In this document: one piece after another, positions 26,410 to 35,744 of the stretch
How the letters are laid out: the number at the start of each line of letters is the position of its first letter
How positions within the stretch are numbered: the first letter of the stretch is position 1
Assembly (NCBI RefSeq): GCF_003339615.1
Contig: NZ_QQBG01000011.1
Span: forward strand, 1-55,921
Direction of reading: 5' to 3'
Length of the DNA: 55,921 bases
Source: Candidatus Similichlamydia laticola
GTDB lineage: Bacteria > Chlamydiota > Chlamydiia > Chlamydiales > Parilichlamydiaceae
Program-made: the position numbers and the translations under genes
Notes under the pieces: generated by a model
What the model was told of the DNA's origin: nothing
Databases searched by the model: none
Seen by the model: only the letters and a program-made list of their open reading frames with translations

Positions 26410-27741
26410 ATGCACTCTCCGGGCAAACGTCAAACTTTAGTTTTGTTCGGTGTCACAGGGGACTTAGTAAGGCGGAAGATTCTTCCTGCTCTTTATCAAT
26501 TGGAACACAAGGGACTGCTTGCAAACGATTTTTGTTGTTTAGGAGTGGGCCGGCAGGAAGTGACGAATAAAGACCTTCTTGAAAAGGCTCTAATCAAGGA
26601 TATCAATCCAATTGTTTGGAGGCGTTTTGCGTCCAAGTTTCGTTATTGCAAATTACAACTTGACAATTTGGAGACTTACCATTCTCTGAAAAAGGAGGTG
26701 GAACATTTCGGAAAAAAAACGGAATTATTGTTTTTTTTAGCCGTTTCGACCTCATTCTTTTCTGTCATTGCACATCATCTCGTGGCTTCTTCTTGTTGGC
26801 AAGAGGGTCGTTCTTCTCTTTTCCTAGAAAAACCATTTGGAAGCGACTTCATGGTTGCGCAGCAACTGCAAAGAGACTTGGAAGGTTTAATTGGAGCGGA
26901 AAACATTCATCTCATTGATCATTACCTTTCTAAACCGGGGATTGGATCTTTACTCCAAGTTCGGACGCTTCCTGGTATCGCCTCTCTATGGAATAAGGAG
27001 AGTATTCGGTGCATTCAAGTTGTAGCAACAGAGTCTTTAGGAATAGAGGGAAGGGCTCCATTTTATGATCAGCAAGGCCATATTAAGGATCTAGTGCAAA
27101 GTCATCTGTTGCAGATTTTGTCTTTAACAGGTGCACTCTTGACAGATCAAAATCTCAAGGAGGCTCGTAGCCATTTTCTGAAGTCGCTTTTTCTATCTCA
27201 TTCAAAGCCTATTCATATTGGACAGTACACAGAGGGCAAGATTAAAGGGAAAACAGTTTGTGGTTACTTAGACGAGTTGGGTGTAGCTTCCAACTCTCAA
27301 ACGGAAACATTTGCTGCAATGTGTTTCGAAAGTGCTTTGCCAGAATGGAAAGGGGTTTTTTTTGAGGTTTTCACAGGGAAACGACTACATCAAAAACTTA
27401 CTGAAGTGATTATCCTCTTCCATTCCGGGAAGCGTTTAGTGATTCGCAGTTTTCCAGATACATCTATAATGGGCATGCCTTCCGAAGAAAAAAAGTCTTG
27501 CAGAGCTTTAGAATGTCTTTGGAAACAGAGTCTATCGGGTTATGAGGCCATCTTGATGGCTAGTTTTTCCCAAAACGAATCCGTTTTTCTTTCCCCAAAG
27601 GAGGCTGCTTTGGGCTGGGAAGTTCTTGCCCCGTATTTTAGAGAGAAGCAGCACCTTCATTACTATGAGGCAGGCTCTTGGGGACCTCCTGAAACTTTAA
27701 AGTTATATTCATCTATTTTCGAACAAATCGGTAGAGGCTGA
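26410..27741 (+). CDS. zwf: Glucose-6-phosphate 1-dehydrogenase
   Basis: A 443-residue enzyme, the first step of the oxidative pentose phosphate pathway. The cofactor motif is GVTGDLVRRK near the start, EKPFGSD is intact, the substrate motif reads IDHYLSKPGI, and GHIKDLVQSHLLQIL matches the conserved helix. It is about 50 residues shorter than typical enzymes. An AGGGGG lies 5 bases before the ATG. pgl follows after 1 base and supplies the next reaction. Confidence 0.92.
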   Translation: MHSPGKRQTLVLFGVTGDLVRRKILPALYQLEHKGLLANDFCCLGVGRQEVTNKDLLEKALIKDINPIVWRRFASKFRYCKLQLDNLETYHSLKKEVEHFGKKTELLFFLAVSTSFFSVIAHHLVASSCWQEGRSSLFLEKPFGSDFMVAQQLQRDLEGLIGAENIHLIDHYLSKPGIGSLLQVRTLPGIASLWNKESIRCIQVVATESLGIEGRAPFYDQQGHIKDLVQSHLLQILSLTGALLTDQNLKEARSHFLKSLFLSHSKPIHIGQYTEGKIKGKTVCGYLDELGVASNSQTETFAAMCFESALPEWKGVFFEVFTGKRLHQKLTEVIILFHSGKRLVIRSFPDTSIMGMPSEEKKSCRALECLWKQSLSGYEAILMASFSQNESVFLSPKEAALGWEVLAPYFREKQHLHYYEAGSWGPPETLKLYSSIFEQIGRG

Positions 27742-27742
27742 T

Positions 27743-28486
27743 GTGCGTTATTCTTTAAATGGCATGGATCTCATTGTACCAGGTACGCTGAAAGAGACGG
27801 TAGAATGGACTGTTCAAGCCTTTCTTACTTATGCCCAAAGTAGTATCAACGCCAGTGGCCTTTGCAAAGTAGCTCTCTCCGGAGGGAAAACTCCGCTAGT
27901 TCTCTTTGAGGCCTTTGCCCAAATTTCGACTCAAGAATTGTGGAAAGGAGTGGAGTGGTTTTGGAATGACGAACGTTATGTTCCCATAGGACATCAAAAG
28001 AGTAATTTCGGCAACGCCTTTCATAGCCTAAAAGCCCTTAAAGGCTCCTCTTTTTTCCCTATGGTTCACGATGAACTTCTTCCCCCTCAACAGGAGGCTT
28101 TACTTTATGCCAAGAGAATTGGAGACAAACTGCCTTTTGACCTTTCTCTTCTTGGTCTAGGTGAGGATGGACATATCGCATCTCTCTTTCCTAACCATGA
28201 CGTCTTCTTAAGACAGAAAGAAGGATTGGAAAAAGGTGAAGACGATCAGATGCCTTTAGTGGAGGCGTTTTCTGTTCCAGGAGAAGGTTGGAGGATCTCT
28301 TTATCCCTAAGTCCGATTGTGAACAGTTCTTCTATTTGGGTGTTTATTACAGGAAAGGAAAAAAGTTCCATTGTAAAACGAGTCCTTTGTGATGAGGACA
28401 CTTCTTTGCCTGCTCGCCTTTTAGTAGGGAGAAAGAACGTTTTGTTTATCCTAGATCAGGATGCTTTTTCTTCAATGGATCTTTGA
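27743..28486 (+). CDS. pgl: 6-phosphogluconolactonase
   Basis: A 247-residue hydrolase of 6-phosphogluconolactone (Pgl/DevB). Motifs are ALSGGKTPLVLFEAF, WFWNDERYVPIGHQKSNFG and LLGLGEDGHIASLFPNH, which bind the phosphate and place the catalytic histidine. The start is a GTG 1 base after the zwf stop, so expression is coupled. tsaD starts 1 base after its stop. Confidence 0.93.
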   Translation: MRYSLNGMDLIVPGTLKETVEWTVQAFLTYAQSSINASGLCKVALSGGKTPLVLFEAFAQISTQELWKGVEWFWNDERYVPIGHQKSNFGNAFHSLKALKGSSFFPMVHDELLPPQQEALLYAKRIGDKLPFDLSLLGLGEDGHIASLFPNHDVFLRQKEGLEKGEDDQMPLVEAFSVPGEGWRISLSLSPIVNSSSIWVFITGKEKSSIVKRVLCDEDTSLPARLLVGRKNVLFILDQDAFSSMDL

Positions 28487-28487
28487 G

Positions 28488-29495
28488 ATGCTTATCATCG
28501 GAATCGAGACAACGTGTGATGAGACAGCTGTCGCTTTTCTTTCCTCTCCTCTGAAAGTACTTCACCACGAATTATATTCGCAGTCAGGCGTACATAGAGC
28601 AAAGAATGGTGTTGTTCCAGAGGTAGCTGCCCGGCTACATCTGAGTCTGTTACTTCCACTCTTTGACCGTGGACTAAAAGCCGCGCAAAAGGAACTCTCT
28701 TCTGTAGAGGCAATTGCAGTGGCACAAGGACCCGGATTAATCGGGGCATTGCTTGTAGGTATGAGTTTTGCAAAGACATTAGCTCTTGTTCTAGATCGTC
28801 CTCTAATTTGTGTGAATCACGTAGAAGCTCACCTTTACGCGGCCTTAATGAATCATGGTCGTACGGATATCAAACAAGCGCTAGGAATTGTCTTATCTGG
28901 AGGTCATACTTTCTTTTGTCTTATGCACTCCGTTGGTGATTATACTTACTTAGGAGAGACGCAAGATGACGCTATCGGAGAAGCGTTTGACAAAGTAGCC
29001 ATTATGCTTCAATTGGGATATCCGGGTGGCGCTTTGTTAGAACAACTTGCTCATTATGGAAACGAAAAACGTTTTTCTTTTAAAGCTGGACAGATCGAAC
29101 CGTATCATGTCTCATTTAGCGGTCTAAAGACAGCAGTCCTGTATAAAATCAGAGACCTAGAGAAAAAAGCACCTTTGTCTGCTCAAGACCGAGCAGATTT
29201 GGCCGCATCTTTTCAAAAAGCTGCGTTTGATGTGGTTTGTATCACGATTGAAAAAATTAATTCTGCTCATTCTCTGAAAGCTCTTGTTTTAGGTGGAGGA
29301 GTGACTGCCAATGGTTATTTGCAACGTTTATTGAAGGAAAAATTTGGACACACTTTCAAAATCTATTTACCTCAACCTGCTCTTGCAACAGACAATGCTG
29401 TTATGATTGCAGGGTTAGGAGCTTGGCAATTCCAAAAAAAAGGGGCTTCTTCTCTCGAGTCGAAGGCAAATCCCAATCTCAGGCTAGAGTGTTGA
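28488..29495 (+). CDS. tsaD: tRNA N6-adenosine threonylcarbamoyltransferase TsaD
   Basis: A 335-residue ASKHA-fold enzyme that finishes t6A37 in tRNAs reading ANN codons. It shows GIETTCDETAVA at the start, AVAQGPGLIGALLVG, the metal motif NHVEAHLYAAL, LVLSGGHTF, DDAIGEAFDKVA and GGVTANGYL. I start at the ATG at 28488, which gives the usual N-terminus; the frame is open from 28461. Other subunits of the complex (TsaB, TsaE) are not in the window. Confidence 0.95.
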   Translation: MLIIGIETTCDETAVAFLSSPLKVLHHELYSQSGVHRAKNGVVPEVAARLHLSLLLPLFDRGLKAAQKELSSVEAIAVAQGPGLIGALLVGMSFAKTLALVLDRPLICVNHVEAHLYAALMNHGRTDIKQALGIVLSGGHTFFCLMHSVGDYTYLGETQDDAIGEAFDKVAIMLQLGYPGGALLEQLAHYGNEKRFSFKAGQIEPYHVSFSGLKTAVLYKIRDLEKKAPLSAQDRADLAASFQKAAFDVVCITIEKINSAHSLKALVLGGGVTANGYLQRLLKEKFGHTFKIYLPQPALATDNAVMIAGLGAWQFQKKGASSLESKANPNLRLEC

Positions 29496-29555
29496 AATTT
29501 TGATTGACTCAAGCTAAACTGACGCGTAGGTGAACTCGTTTTCTAAGGGAAGAAG

Positions 29556-29699
29556 ATGGCAAGAGAGCTCGTCAAGCTTAAGAGTACAGCAAGTGACCAG
29601 ATGCGCTGGACAACAAAAAAGAAGGGAGCACCTAAGCTTCGAATCAAGAAGTTTGATCCAAAGGTTAGAAGGCACGTTGAGTTTGTTGAATCGAAGTGA
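29556..29699 (+). CDS. rpmG: 50S ribosomal protein L33
   Basis: A 47-residue basic protein: it begins MARELVKLKSTASDQMRWTT, continues KKKGAPKLRIKKFDPKVRRH, and ends VEFVESK, as in the cysteine-free L33 form. In Chlamydia rpmG sits next to a Lol-type ABC pair, as here. AAGGGAAG lies just upstream of the ATG. A weak promoter candidate (TTGACT, 17 bases, TAGGTG) begins at 29504. The stop overlaps the ATG of the next gene. Confidence 0.93.
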   Translation: MARELVKLKSTASDQMRWTTKKKGAPKLRIKKFDPKVRRHVEFVESK

Positions 29700-30808
29700 T
29701 GGTTCCTTTTTGGTTCCGTTTTTCTAGATCCCTTTTCCTCACGCGTCCTTCTTGTCTCGTCACATTAAGCTTAGGGGTTTCTCTCTTTTTGAGTACCCTG
29801 GTTCATTCCCTTGCAGAAGGTGTGGGGAAAAAGTGGTTTCGGGCCCTTAGCTTGTCTTTCCCACCTCTTTTAGTCCAAGTTCCCTACTCCTCACAGGAGG
29901 AGTTTGCTTGTGTTTTAGACAAAATAGGATCTGTTAAGCTGTTTCCTTTTCGTCGCGAAGCTGTTTCTTGTTTTTCGTTATCTTCTTCTGTCTGTCACGA
30001 TGCTTTGATTATAAATAAAAGCTTCCAATTGGGATCTCTAAAAGAGGGAGAACTACTTGTTCCCAAGAGCTGGACGCATACTCAAATAGGAGATGTCCTT
30101 TCTCTTCAGTTCCTTGAAAGTGGAAAAAGAGTAGAAGGATGCGTCACTGGATTCTTTTCGGATTTTCCGGGCTTAACGGATGACCTTATCCTGGCAGAAT
30201 GGCCCGGTGCATTGCCTTCTTGTGTTTTTGCCTGTTTCCCTCCGTTATATCAGATACAACCGTTCAAGAAACTTTTAAGGGAAAAGCTTCCTCCGACCTG
30301 CTCCTTGTCTTCTTTGGATGAGCACCCTGTTTATGGGGACTGGATACAATCTCTTTTTTACGACTATTTCCTTGTTTCTTGTTTGATCGGAGCAATTCTT
30401 TGCCTTGGCCTAGTGAATACCTTTTTGTGTACCTTTCTTTTGCTGCTTCAGAAAAAAAAAGAAATTGCTCTCATTCGGATCATGGGAGGCTCTTATCAGA
30501 AAGTATTAGTAAGTTTTCTTTCCTGGGTAGGGATTTGTTTCCTTTGCTCTTTTTCTATTGCTTTTGCTTCCTGTTTCTTCATTCTTGAGTGGGTGATGAA
30601 AAGAAGCACTTCGGCAACCCAATGGATAGGATCTCTTTTAGGGCTTCCGGAGGTTTCTATAGGAGATCTTTTACAAGAAATACAGTTGATTCCTCTCTCA
30701 TCAAAGACCTTGATGCTTTTCCTTTTTATTGTAGGCCTTGGAGTCTGTCTCCCTGTTTTCTTTTTTTGTAGGCGGTCGCCTGAAGAACTATTGAGGAGCG
30801 ACAGATGA
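29699..30808 (+). CDS. FtsX-like ABC transporter permease (LolC/LolE type)
   Basis: A 369-residue membrane protein with the MacB/FtsX layout: one N-terminal membrane segment (about residues 15-40), a periplasmic domain of about 190 residues, then three C-terminal segments (YFLVSCLIGAILCLGLVNTF; the FLSWVGICFLCSFSIAFASC region; LMLFLFIVGLGVCLPVFFF). ALIRIMGGSYQKVLVSFL is the coupling helix region. Together with the following ATPase it probably extracts lipoproteins from the inner membrane, as LolCDE does; a single permease implies a homodimer. Confidence 0.8.
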   Translation: MVPFWFRFSRSLFLTRPSCLVTLSLGVSLFLSTLVHSLAEGVGKKWFRALSLSFPPLLVQVPYSSQEEFACVLDKIGSVKLFPFRREAVSCFSLSSSVCHDALIINKSFQLGSLKEGELLVPKSWTHTQIGDVLSLQFLESGKRVEGCVTGFFSDFPGLTDDLILAEWPGALPSCVFACFPPLYQIQPFKKLLREKLPPTCSLSSLDEHPVYGDWIQSLFYDYFLVSCLIGAILCLGLVNTFLCTFLLLLQKKKEIALIRIMGGSYQKVLVSFLSWVGICFLCSFSIAFASCFFILEWVMKRSTSATQWIGSLLGLPEVSIGDLLQEIQLIPLSSKTLMLFLFIVGLGVCLPVFFFCRRSPEELLRSDR

Positions 30809-31416
30809 TTCTATTAGAGGCTAAAAGCCTCTCTTACTCTCGTGACTGTTGTAACATCCTATATCAAGTTTCTCTCTCTTGCTCTTTGGGTGAAAAGATT
30901 GCAATTTACGGCCCTTCTGGGTCGGGAAAAAGCTGTCTTCTCGCTCTTCTTTGTGGAGCTGCTACACCTGCTTCTGGTTCTATTTCGACTTGCTTCGAAC
31001 TAAAGGATCGTTCTGTAATCGGTTATCTTCCACAAGATGATTTTTTTTTGGGTCACGAGTCTATCTTGTATAATGCGTTGCTCCCGAGCAAATTCATACA
31101 CCTCAAAGAAGAGGAGGCCCTTAACAATCGCGTGATGGAGTGGCTAAAATTCCTTGACATTCCATCGAATGGAGACCCCTACAATCTTTCTGGAGGGGAA
31201 AAAAGAAGACTGTCTCTTATTCGTGCTCTTGCATTACAACCGACGATTTTACTTGCAGATGAATGGTCTTCAGGTTTAGACCACCTCAATCAGGCGAAGG
31301 TGTGGTCTCTCATTGAGGAATGTCCGAGTGTCATTTGTGTCACGCATGATCCTAATATCCTTTCAAAGTGTCAGAAGGTTTACCGTATGGAACAGGGGAG
31401 GCTCTTTCCTTCATAG
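30805..31416 (+). CDS. ABC transporter ATPase (LolD-like)
   Basis: A 203-residue ATPase with Walker A GPSGSGKSC, Q-loop YLPQDDFFL, signature LSGGEKRRL, Walker B ILLADEWSSGLD and H-loop CVTHDPN. The usual DEPT after Walker B reads DEWS. Its ATG overlaps the stop of the permease gene (ATGA), so the two form one transporter. The likely role is lipoprotein release with the FtsX-like partner. Confidence 0.85.
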   Translation: MILLEAKSLSYSRDCCNILYQVSLSCSLGEKIAIYGPSGSGKSCLLALLCGAATPASGSISTCFELKDRSVIGYLPQDDFFLGHESILYNALLPSKFIHLKEEEALNNRVMEWLKFLDIPSNGDPYNLSGGEKRRLSLIRALALQPTILLADEWSSGLDHLNQAKVWSLIEECPSVICVTHDPNILSKCQKVYRMEQGRLFPS

Positions 31417-32470
31417 GTGTCTGTTTCGTCGTTTACTTATTCTTTTTCTTCTTGTTGGATTGAGTTGCGTTGTACGTTTTTTGGCTCCCATCCCTTCCTT
31501 ACATTCTTTTGAAGGCATTGCTATGACGATGGGATACCATGTTACCGTTGGACAGCCGCTTTCTTCGGCTCAAATTCAAGAAATAGAGGAGGTCATTGAG
31601 CAAACCTTTCAAGAAGTGCACGAGCATTGTAATCCATGGAATCCGGAATCAGAAATAGCCAGGCTTAATCAAGCTGAGGGAGCTGTTTTTATCCTCTCTC
31701 CTCTTTTGGCTCGACTTATTTCTCTAGTTGATCAGTGTGTGAAAGAGACAGACGGACTTTTCGATCCGACTATAGGCCCCATTTGGGGTCGTTGGTGTTT
31801 TGCGCTGATGCAGCAAGAGCTCCTTTCTTCAAAAGATCTAGAAAGGATGAAGCCATTGCAAGGATGGAACAAACTGACTCTTGCAGGACATGTACTTGTA
31901 AAGAAACACCCTGGTATTCAACTCGATGTTTGTGGTCTTGCCAAGGGATTTTGTGTAGATCTTTTAGCGGAACGTTTGCGTTTCTTAGGAGTAGAAAATG
32001 GTCTTGTAGAATGGGGAGGAGAAGTATACGCCTGGGGTTCTCACCCTGAAAAGCGTTCTTGGTCCATCGCTCTGGCAGATCGGTTGCCCAATGGTGAAGA
32101 GCTTGACTTAGGTGTGGTTGATCTCTGCGAACGAGCCTTAGCAAGCAGTGGCATATCTCAACGTTACTGGACAGTTGAAAAAAAGAATTATTATCACTTT
32201 GTACATCCCAAGACTTTGAAAGTTTTGTCTCAGGATGCATGCTTCCTTCTTCTCTGTTCCGTAGAAGCTGATTCGTGTGTTTTTGCTGATGCTTATGCAA
32301 CTGCCTGTATGCTGTTTACCTCTCAGGAAGAGATTCAACACTGGTTTGAGAAACAGCACAGGATTAGTCGTCTTTGGGCTCTGCTCCACAGTGGAGAACG
32401 GCTCCTTTTAGAAAAATCTGTTGGGCAAACGAACTGCAATTTTCAGAATGTTGGTACACTGAGTCCTTAA
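31346..32470 (+). CDS. apbE: FAD:protein FMN transferase ApbE
   Basis: A protein of the ApbE family, which attaches FMN to threonine in flavoproteins such as the Na+-pumping NADH dehydrogenase present in Chlamydia. Seen are MTMGYHVTVG, NPWNPESEIARLNQ, GLFDPTIGPIWGRW, DVCGLAKGFCVDLLAERL, VEWGGEVYAWG, ASSGISQRYW and ADAYATACMLF. The start is a problem: all ATG, GTG or TTG choices (31346 is the only ATG) lie inside the preceding ABC gene; a CTG at 31421 would give a tidy hydrophobic leader ending LLVGLSC, a possible lipoprotein signal. Confidence 0.85.
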   Translation: MILISFQSVRRFTVWNRGGSFLHRCLFRRLLILFLLVGLSCVVRFLAPIPSLHSFEGIAMTMGYHVTVGQPLSSAQIQEIEEVIEQTFQEVHEHCNPWNPESEIARLNQAEGAVFILSPLLARLISLVDQCVKETDGLFDPTIGPIWGRWCFALMQQELLSSKDLERMKPLQGWNKLTLAGHVLVKKHPGIQLDVCGLAKGFCVDLLAERLRFLGVENGLVEWGGEVYAWGSHPEKRSWSIALADRLPNGEELDLGVVDLCERALASSGISQRYWTVEKKNYYHFVHPKTLKVLSQDACFLLLCSVEADSCVFADAYATACMLFTSQEEIQHWFEKQHRISRLWALLHSGERLLLEKSVGQTNCNFQNVGTLSP

Positions 32471-32490
32471 ACGGAGAGGGAGTTGATTTT

Positions 32491-33084
32491 GTGGCAAAGT
32501 CTGCTATTCGGTCGATTTTACTTTTAGGCCCTCCTGGATCAGGAAAAGGAACGTTGGGGAAGTCTTTGAGTGATCTGATGGGGATACCTCATCTATCTAC
32601 TGGAGACTTGGTGCGTCGAGCCTCCCCTTCTTCTCCGTTGGGCCGTGCATGCTCTCATCTATCGGATTCTGGTTCGCTTATTTCGGACAAATTGATTTTT
32701 TCAACATTTGAGGATTATTTGAAGGGTCTATTGTTGACATTTCAAATGGATGAACAAAGTTGGATTTTGCTCGATGGAATTCCTAGAACTGCAGAGCAAG
32801 TTGATCTTGTTTCAAATGTCTTGAACCTTTCTGTTGTATTGAGGCTGCACGTCTCTGATACCGTTTTGCTGAAACGTATAACAGAAAGGGCATCCTCACA
32901 AGGACGAGTGGATGATTTAGACATGGATGTCGTTCATAGAAGAATCACGATCTATAATGAGCATGTGGGTCAGATTTTAAGTAAACTTGATTCAAGCCGC
33001 GTCTTTACGATCGAGGCAGACAAACACCGTTTGCTTGTACTTGCTGAGGCCTTGTCATTTCTTGTCCCCTTCTTGGATGCGTAA
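32491..33084 (+). CDS. adk: Adenylate kinase
   Basis: A 197-residue NMP kinase that balances AMP, ADP and ATP. It shows the P-loop LLGPPGSGKGT, HLSTGDLVRRA at the AMP site, LLDGIPRTAEQ (usual form DGFPRT), and a lid with ERASSQGRVDD. The lid is short. I chose the GTG at 32491, with GAGAGGGAG upstream, because it places the P-loop at the usual distance from the N-terminus; the frame is open from 32374. smpB follows after 3 bases. Confidence 0.92.
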   Translation: MAKSAIRSILLLGPPGSGKGTLGKSLSDLMGIPHLSTGDLVRRASPSSPLGRACSHLSDSGSLISDKLIFSTFEDYLKGLLLTFQMDEQSWILLDGIPRTAEQVDLVSNVLNLSVVLRLHVSDTVLLKRITERASSQGRVDDLDMDVVHRRITIYNEHVGQILSKLDSSRVFTIEADKHRLLVLAEALSFLVPFLDA

Positions 33085-33087
33085 GTT

Positions 33088-33537
33088 ATGAAAGAGGTCG
33101 TTAAAAACACTAAAGCTTTCTTCCATTACGTCATTGAGGAGACCTTTGATGCTGGAATTGTTTTAGTCGGAACTGAAATTAAGTCTTTGCGGCAAGGAGG
33201 AGGCAATTTACAAGACGCCTATGCTGTTGTTCGCCGTGAAGAAGTCTGGTTATGCCATGCTTCTATCCTTCCTTATGCCATGGGAAATATACATAACCAT
33301 TCTCCAAAAAGAGACCGTAAACTACTGCTAAAAAAAAAAGAAATCCGTCAGTGTAAGCTGGCTTGTGAAAGAAAAGGACTGACACTTATTCCTTTGGGGA
33401 TCTATTTATCTAATGGGCTTGCGAAAGTTCGGCTTGCTGTTGCCAAAGGGAAAAGTCATTTAGATAAACGTCAAGCTATCCGCAAGCGTGAAGATGACCG
33501 TGCTATGCAAAGAGTCGTATGCCGGCGCAATCGTTAG
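33088..33537 (+). CDS. smpB: SsrA-binding protein SmpB
   Basis: A 149-residue OB-fold protein that brings tmRNA to stalled ribosomes. Family stretches are NTKAFFHYVIEETFDAGIVL, GTEIKSLRQGGGNLQDAYA, the HSPKRDRKLLLKKKEI loop that contacts tmRNA, and the C-terminal basic KGKSHLDKRQAIRKRE followed by a flexible tail. tmRNA itself was not found in the window. smpB-dnaN-recF order is as I recall in Chlamydia. Confidence 0.95.
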   Translation: MKEVVKNTKAFFHYVIEETFDAGIVLVGTEIKSLRQGGGNLQDAYAVVRREEVWLCHASILPYAMGNIHNHSPKRDRKLLLKKKEIRQCKLACERKGLTLIPLGIYLSNGLAKVRLAVAKGKSHLDKRQAIRKREDDRAMQRVVCRRNR

Positions 33538-33563
33538 GTCAGTCTGAGGGCAGGAGAAAGTAT

Positions 33564-34664
33564 ATGAAATTTATCGTTGCTAAAGAAGATCTTCTAAAAG
33601 CGATTGCTTCGATCCAAAATGTCATCGCGCCTAAACCTACGATGCCCCTACTTAGTAACTTTCTTTTAGAAGCTCAAGATCAACTCGTTCTTACGGCAAC
33701 AGATCTTACGGTTGGTTTATGTCGGGTGTTGCCAGCGCAAATTTCAGAGAGAGGAGGAACAACTCTCCCTGCCAGAAGATTCTTCCAACTCATCCGAGAG
33801 ATCTCTTCACCTCATCTCGAATTGACGACTAGCCATTCCCATATTACAGAAATTAGTACAGATCGAGCCCATTTTAAGTTGCACGGCATGTCAAGGGAAG
33901 AATATCCAGTCTTGCCCTCTTTCGAAGGTGCTATTAGCTTTGAACTACCACAGGGCTTAATCCGAGAGCTTTTCTTCAAAACATCCTTTGCCGTTGCGAG
34001 GGATGTGTCGAGGCCAATCCTCACAGGATTGCTCTTACAAATAGAGGATCAGGTTTTAACCGTTGTAGGAACGGACGGAAAACGTTTGGCCAAAATGGAA
34101 ACAGCACATGCAACTCTTCCAAAGGAGAGTAAAAAGTGGGTTTTGCCCATCAAAGGAGTTGAGGAGATGAATCGTTTGTTAAAGGACAACGACGATCCCA
34201 CTCGGATTCAATTGATGCAAGACAAAATTGCAATGGAAACAGATTCGGCACGTGTTGTCTCTCGCCTGTTGAGCGGAGATTACCCTCATTTTGCCAGTGT
34301 GATTCCTACTCAAGAAACGATTAAGGTCCTTTTAGAAAAAGAGGAATTCATTTCCATTCTTAGACAGATTTCTCTCTTTGTTACGGAGTCGCATTTAGCC
34401 GTTCGTTTTTCCTTTTCGTCCGGTCAGTTGACCCTTTCTGCAGCTCATGCTGAGATCGGTGAAGGCTGTATTTCGATGCCTGTTCATTATGAGGGCCCTC
34501 TTTTTGAAATCTCTTTCAATCCATCCTACGTGTTAGATGCTCTCAGACATTGTCATGATGAGCATGTTTGGTTCTCCCTTAATGATCCTTATACACCAGG
34601 GGTGATTCAGGATTCTTCTCATGTCCTCTACGTTTTCATGCCCATGCGCCATCAGAGACAGTGA
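33564..34664 (+). CDS. dnaN: DNA polymerase III beta sliding clamp
   Basis: A 366-residue clamp made of three similar domains. It starts MKFIVAKEDLLKAIASIQNV, with PLLSNFLLEA and TDLTVGL in domain one, SRPILTGLLLQIEDQVLTVV in domain two, and the C-terminal PGVIQDSSHVLYVFMPMRH that ends with the usual MPM. AGGAG lies 8 bases upstream of the ATG at 33564. It works with HolA and DnaX encoded elsewhere in the window. recF overlaps its 3' end. Confidence 0.95.
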   Translation: MKFIVAKEDLLKAIASIQNVIAPKPTMPLLSNFLLEAQDQLVLTATDLTVGLCRVLPAQISERGGTTLPARRFFQLIREISSPHLELTTSHSHITEISTDRAHFKLHGMSREEYPVLPSFEGAISFELPQGLIRELFFKTSFAVARDVSRPILTGLLLQIEDQVLTVVGTDGKRLAKMETAHATLPKESKKWVLPIKGVEEMNRLLKDNDDPTRIQLMQDKIAMETDSARVVSRLLSGDYPHFASVIPTQETIKVLLEKEEFISILRQISLFVTESHLAVRFSFSSGQLTLSAAHAEIGEGCISMPVHYEGPLFEISFNPSYVLDALRHCHDEHVWFSLNDPYTPGVIQDSSHVLYVFMPMRHQRQ

Positions 34665-35724
34665 TTTTTTTATTCGCTTACTCGAAGTAGTCCATTGGAG
34701 AAATCTGAAATATAGTTCTTTCTGCTTCGAACGCGGCTTAACTGTTTGTACAGGCAGGAATGGGGCAGGAAAAACGAACCTCTTGGAAGCTATTGGCCTT
34801 CTTTGTTCTGGTCGTAGTTTTCGTAGAGCACGTTACGCCGAGCTCATTCAGCAAGGAGCCAAGCAATTCTGTTTGAAAATGTCCTTTTTTCGAGAAGGGT
34901 TTGAGCATTTTCTCGAATTGGGAGGTACAGCGCAGCAGAGAAAGATAACCTATAATAAGCAAAATATCACAGGCAAGCGCCTTCTTCTTCCCGTATTGTT
35001 TTGGATGGCGGAGGATTGGCTGTTAGGATCTGGGCCACCCGCTTTAAGGCGTGCTTTTCTTGATGAGACTCTAATCTTTTTTGATCCGCTTTATGCTCAC
35101 CATTTTACCCGCTACCACCGAGCTCTTCTGAGTAGGAACCGTGTTTTACAAAGTGGCCAACTTGCTGACATGGAGCCTTGGACGGAGACATGTATTCAGT
35201 CTGGAGGCTACCTATTATCCAGTCGATTGCAGTTGCTACGCTCTCTTCAGCATAAGCTTAAAGAGGGTAATATCCAATTGCACTATCTCTCCTCTTCTTC
35301 ATTACACGAAGAAGGATCGATTGCTTTGAGAAAGAGTTTCCTGGCTTCTGAGCAACAAGAGAGGCGTTATCGTTGTACTGTCTGTGGTCCTCATCGAGAT
35401 GATTTAGAAATTCTTAGACAAGGTTGCTCTCTACGTGGTTTCTCCAGTCGAGGGGAGAGCTTTTCAGCGGTTCTTGAGTTGAAAGAGGCTCAGTGGTATC
35501 TCTTGCAGGAACATGATCTTGCTCCTGTTATCCTTATAGATGAGTTGGGTCTTGGTTTAGACCGAGAAGCCTTAAACAGAGTTCTTCATTTTTTAAGAAT
35601 ACCAACACAGGTTATCGGAACTTTAACGGATGATCGTCTCCATCTCGTTCAAAACTTTTGCACCTCTATTCTAACATTGGAAATGTCTTCACAAAAAGAT
35701 AGCTTCCTTTATCCTAATTTATAA
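34621..35724 (+). CDS. recF: DNA replication and repair protein RecF
   Basis: A 367-residue SMC-like ATPase that loads RecA at gaps. Motifs are GRNGAGKTNLLEAIGLL, CSGRSFRRARYAELI, GPPALRRAFLDETLI, the signature-like SSRGESFSAVLELKEA, and VILIDELGLGLD. The RecF family usually begins at the IRLLEVVHWRN position (34672), where only ATT is available. The ATG at 34621 has AGGA 8 bases upstream and lies 44 bases inside dnaN, so I use it; it implies a 17-residue extension and translational coupling. Confidence 0.92.
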   Translation: MSSTFSCPCAIRDSDFFIRLLEVVHWRNLKYSSFCFERGLTVCTGRNGAGKTNLLEAIGLLCSGRSFRRARYAELIQQGAKQFCLKMSFFREGFEHFLELGGTAQQRKITYNKQNITGKRLLLPVLFWMAEDWLLGSGPPALRRAFLDETLIFFDPLYAHHFTRYHRALLSRNRVLQSGQLADMEPWTETCIQSGGYLLSSRLQLLRSLQHKLKEGNIQLHYLSSSSLHEEGSIALRKSFLASEQQERRYRCTVCGPHRDDLEILRQGCSLRGFSSRGESFSAVLELKEAQWYLLQEHDLAPVILIDELGLGLDREALNRVLHFLRIPTQVIGTLTDDRLHLVQNFCTSILTLEMSSQKDSFLYPNL

Positions 35725-35744
35725 AAGAAGTGGAGACTTTTTCT

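Noticed and set aside
31770-32300. 176-codon minus-strand open frame
   Set aside because: Antisense to apbE, which has all its family motifs.
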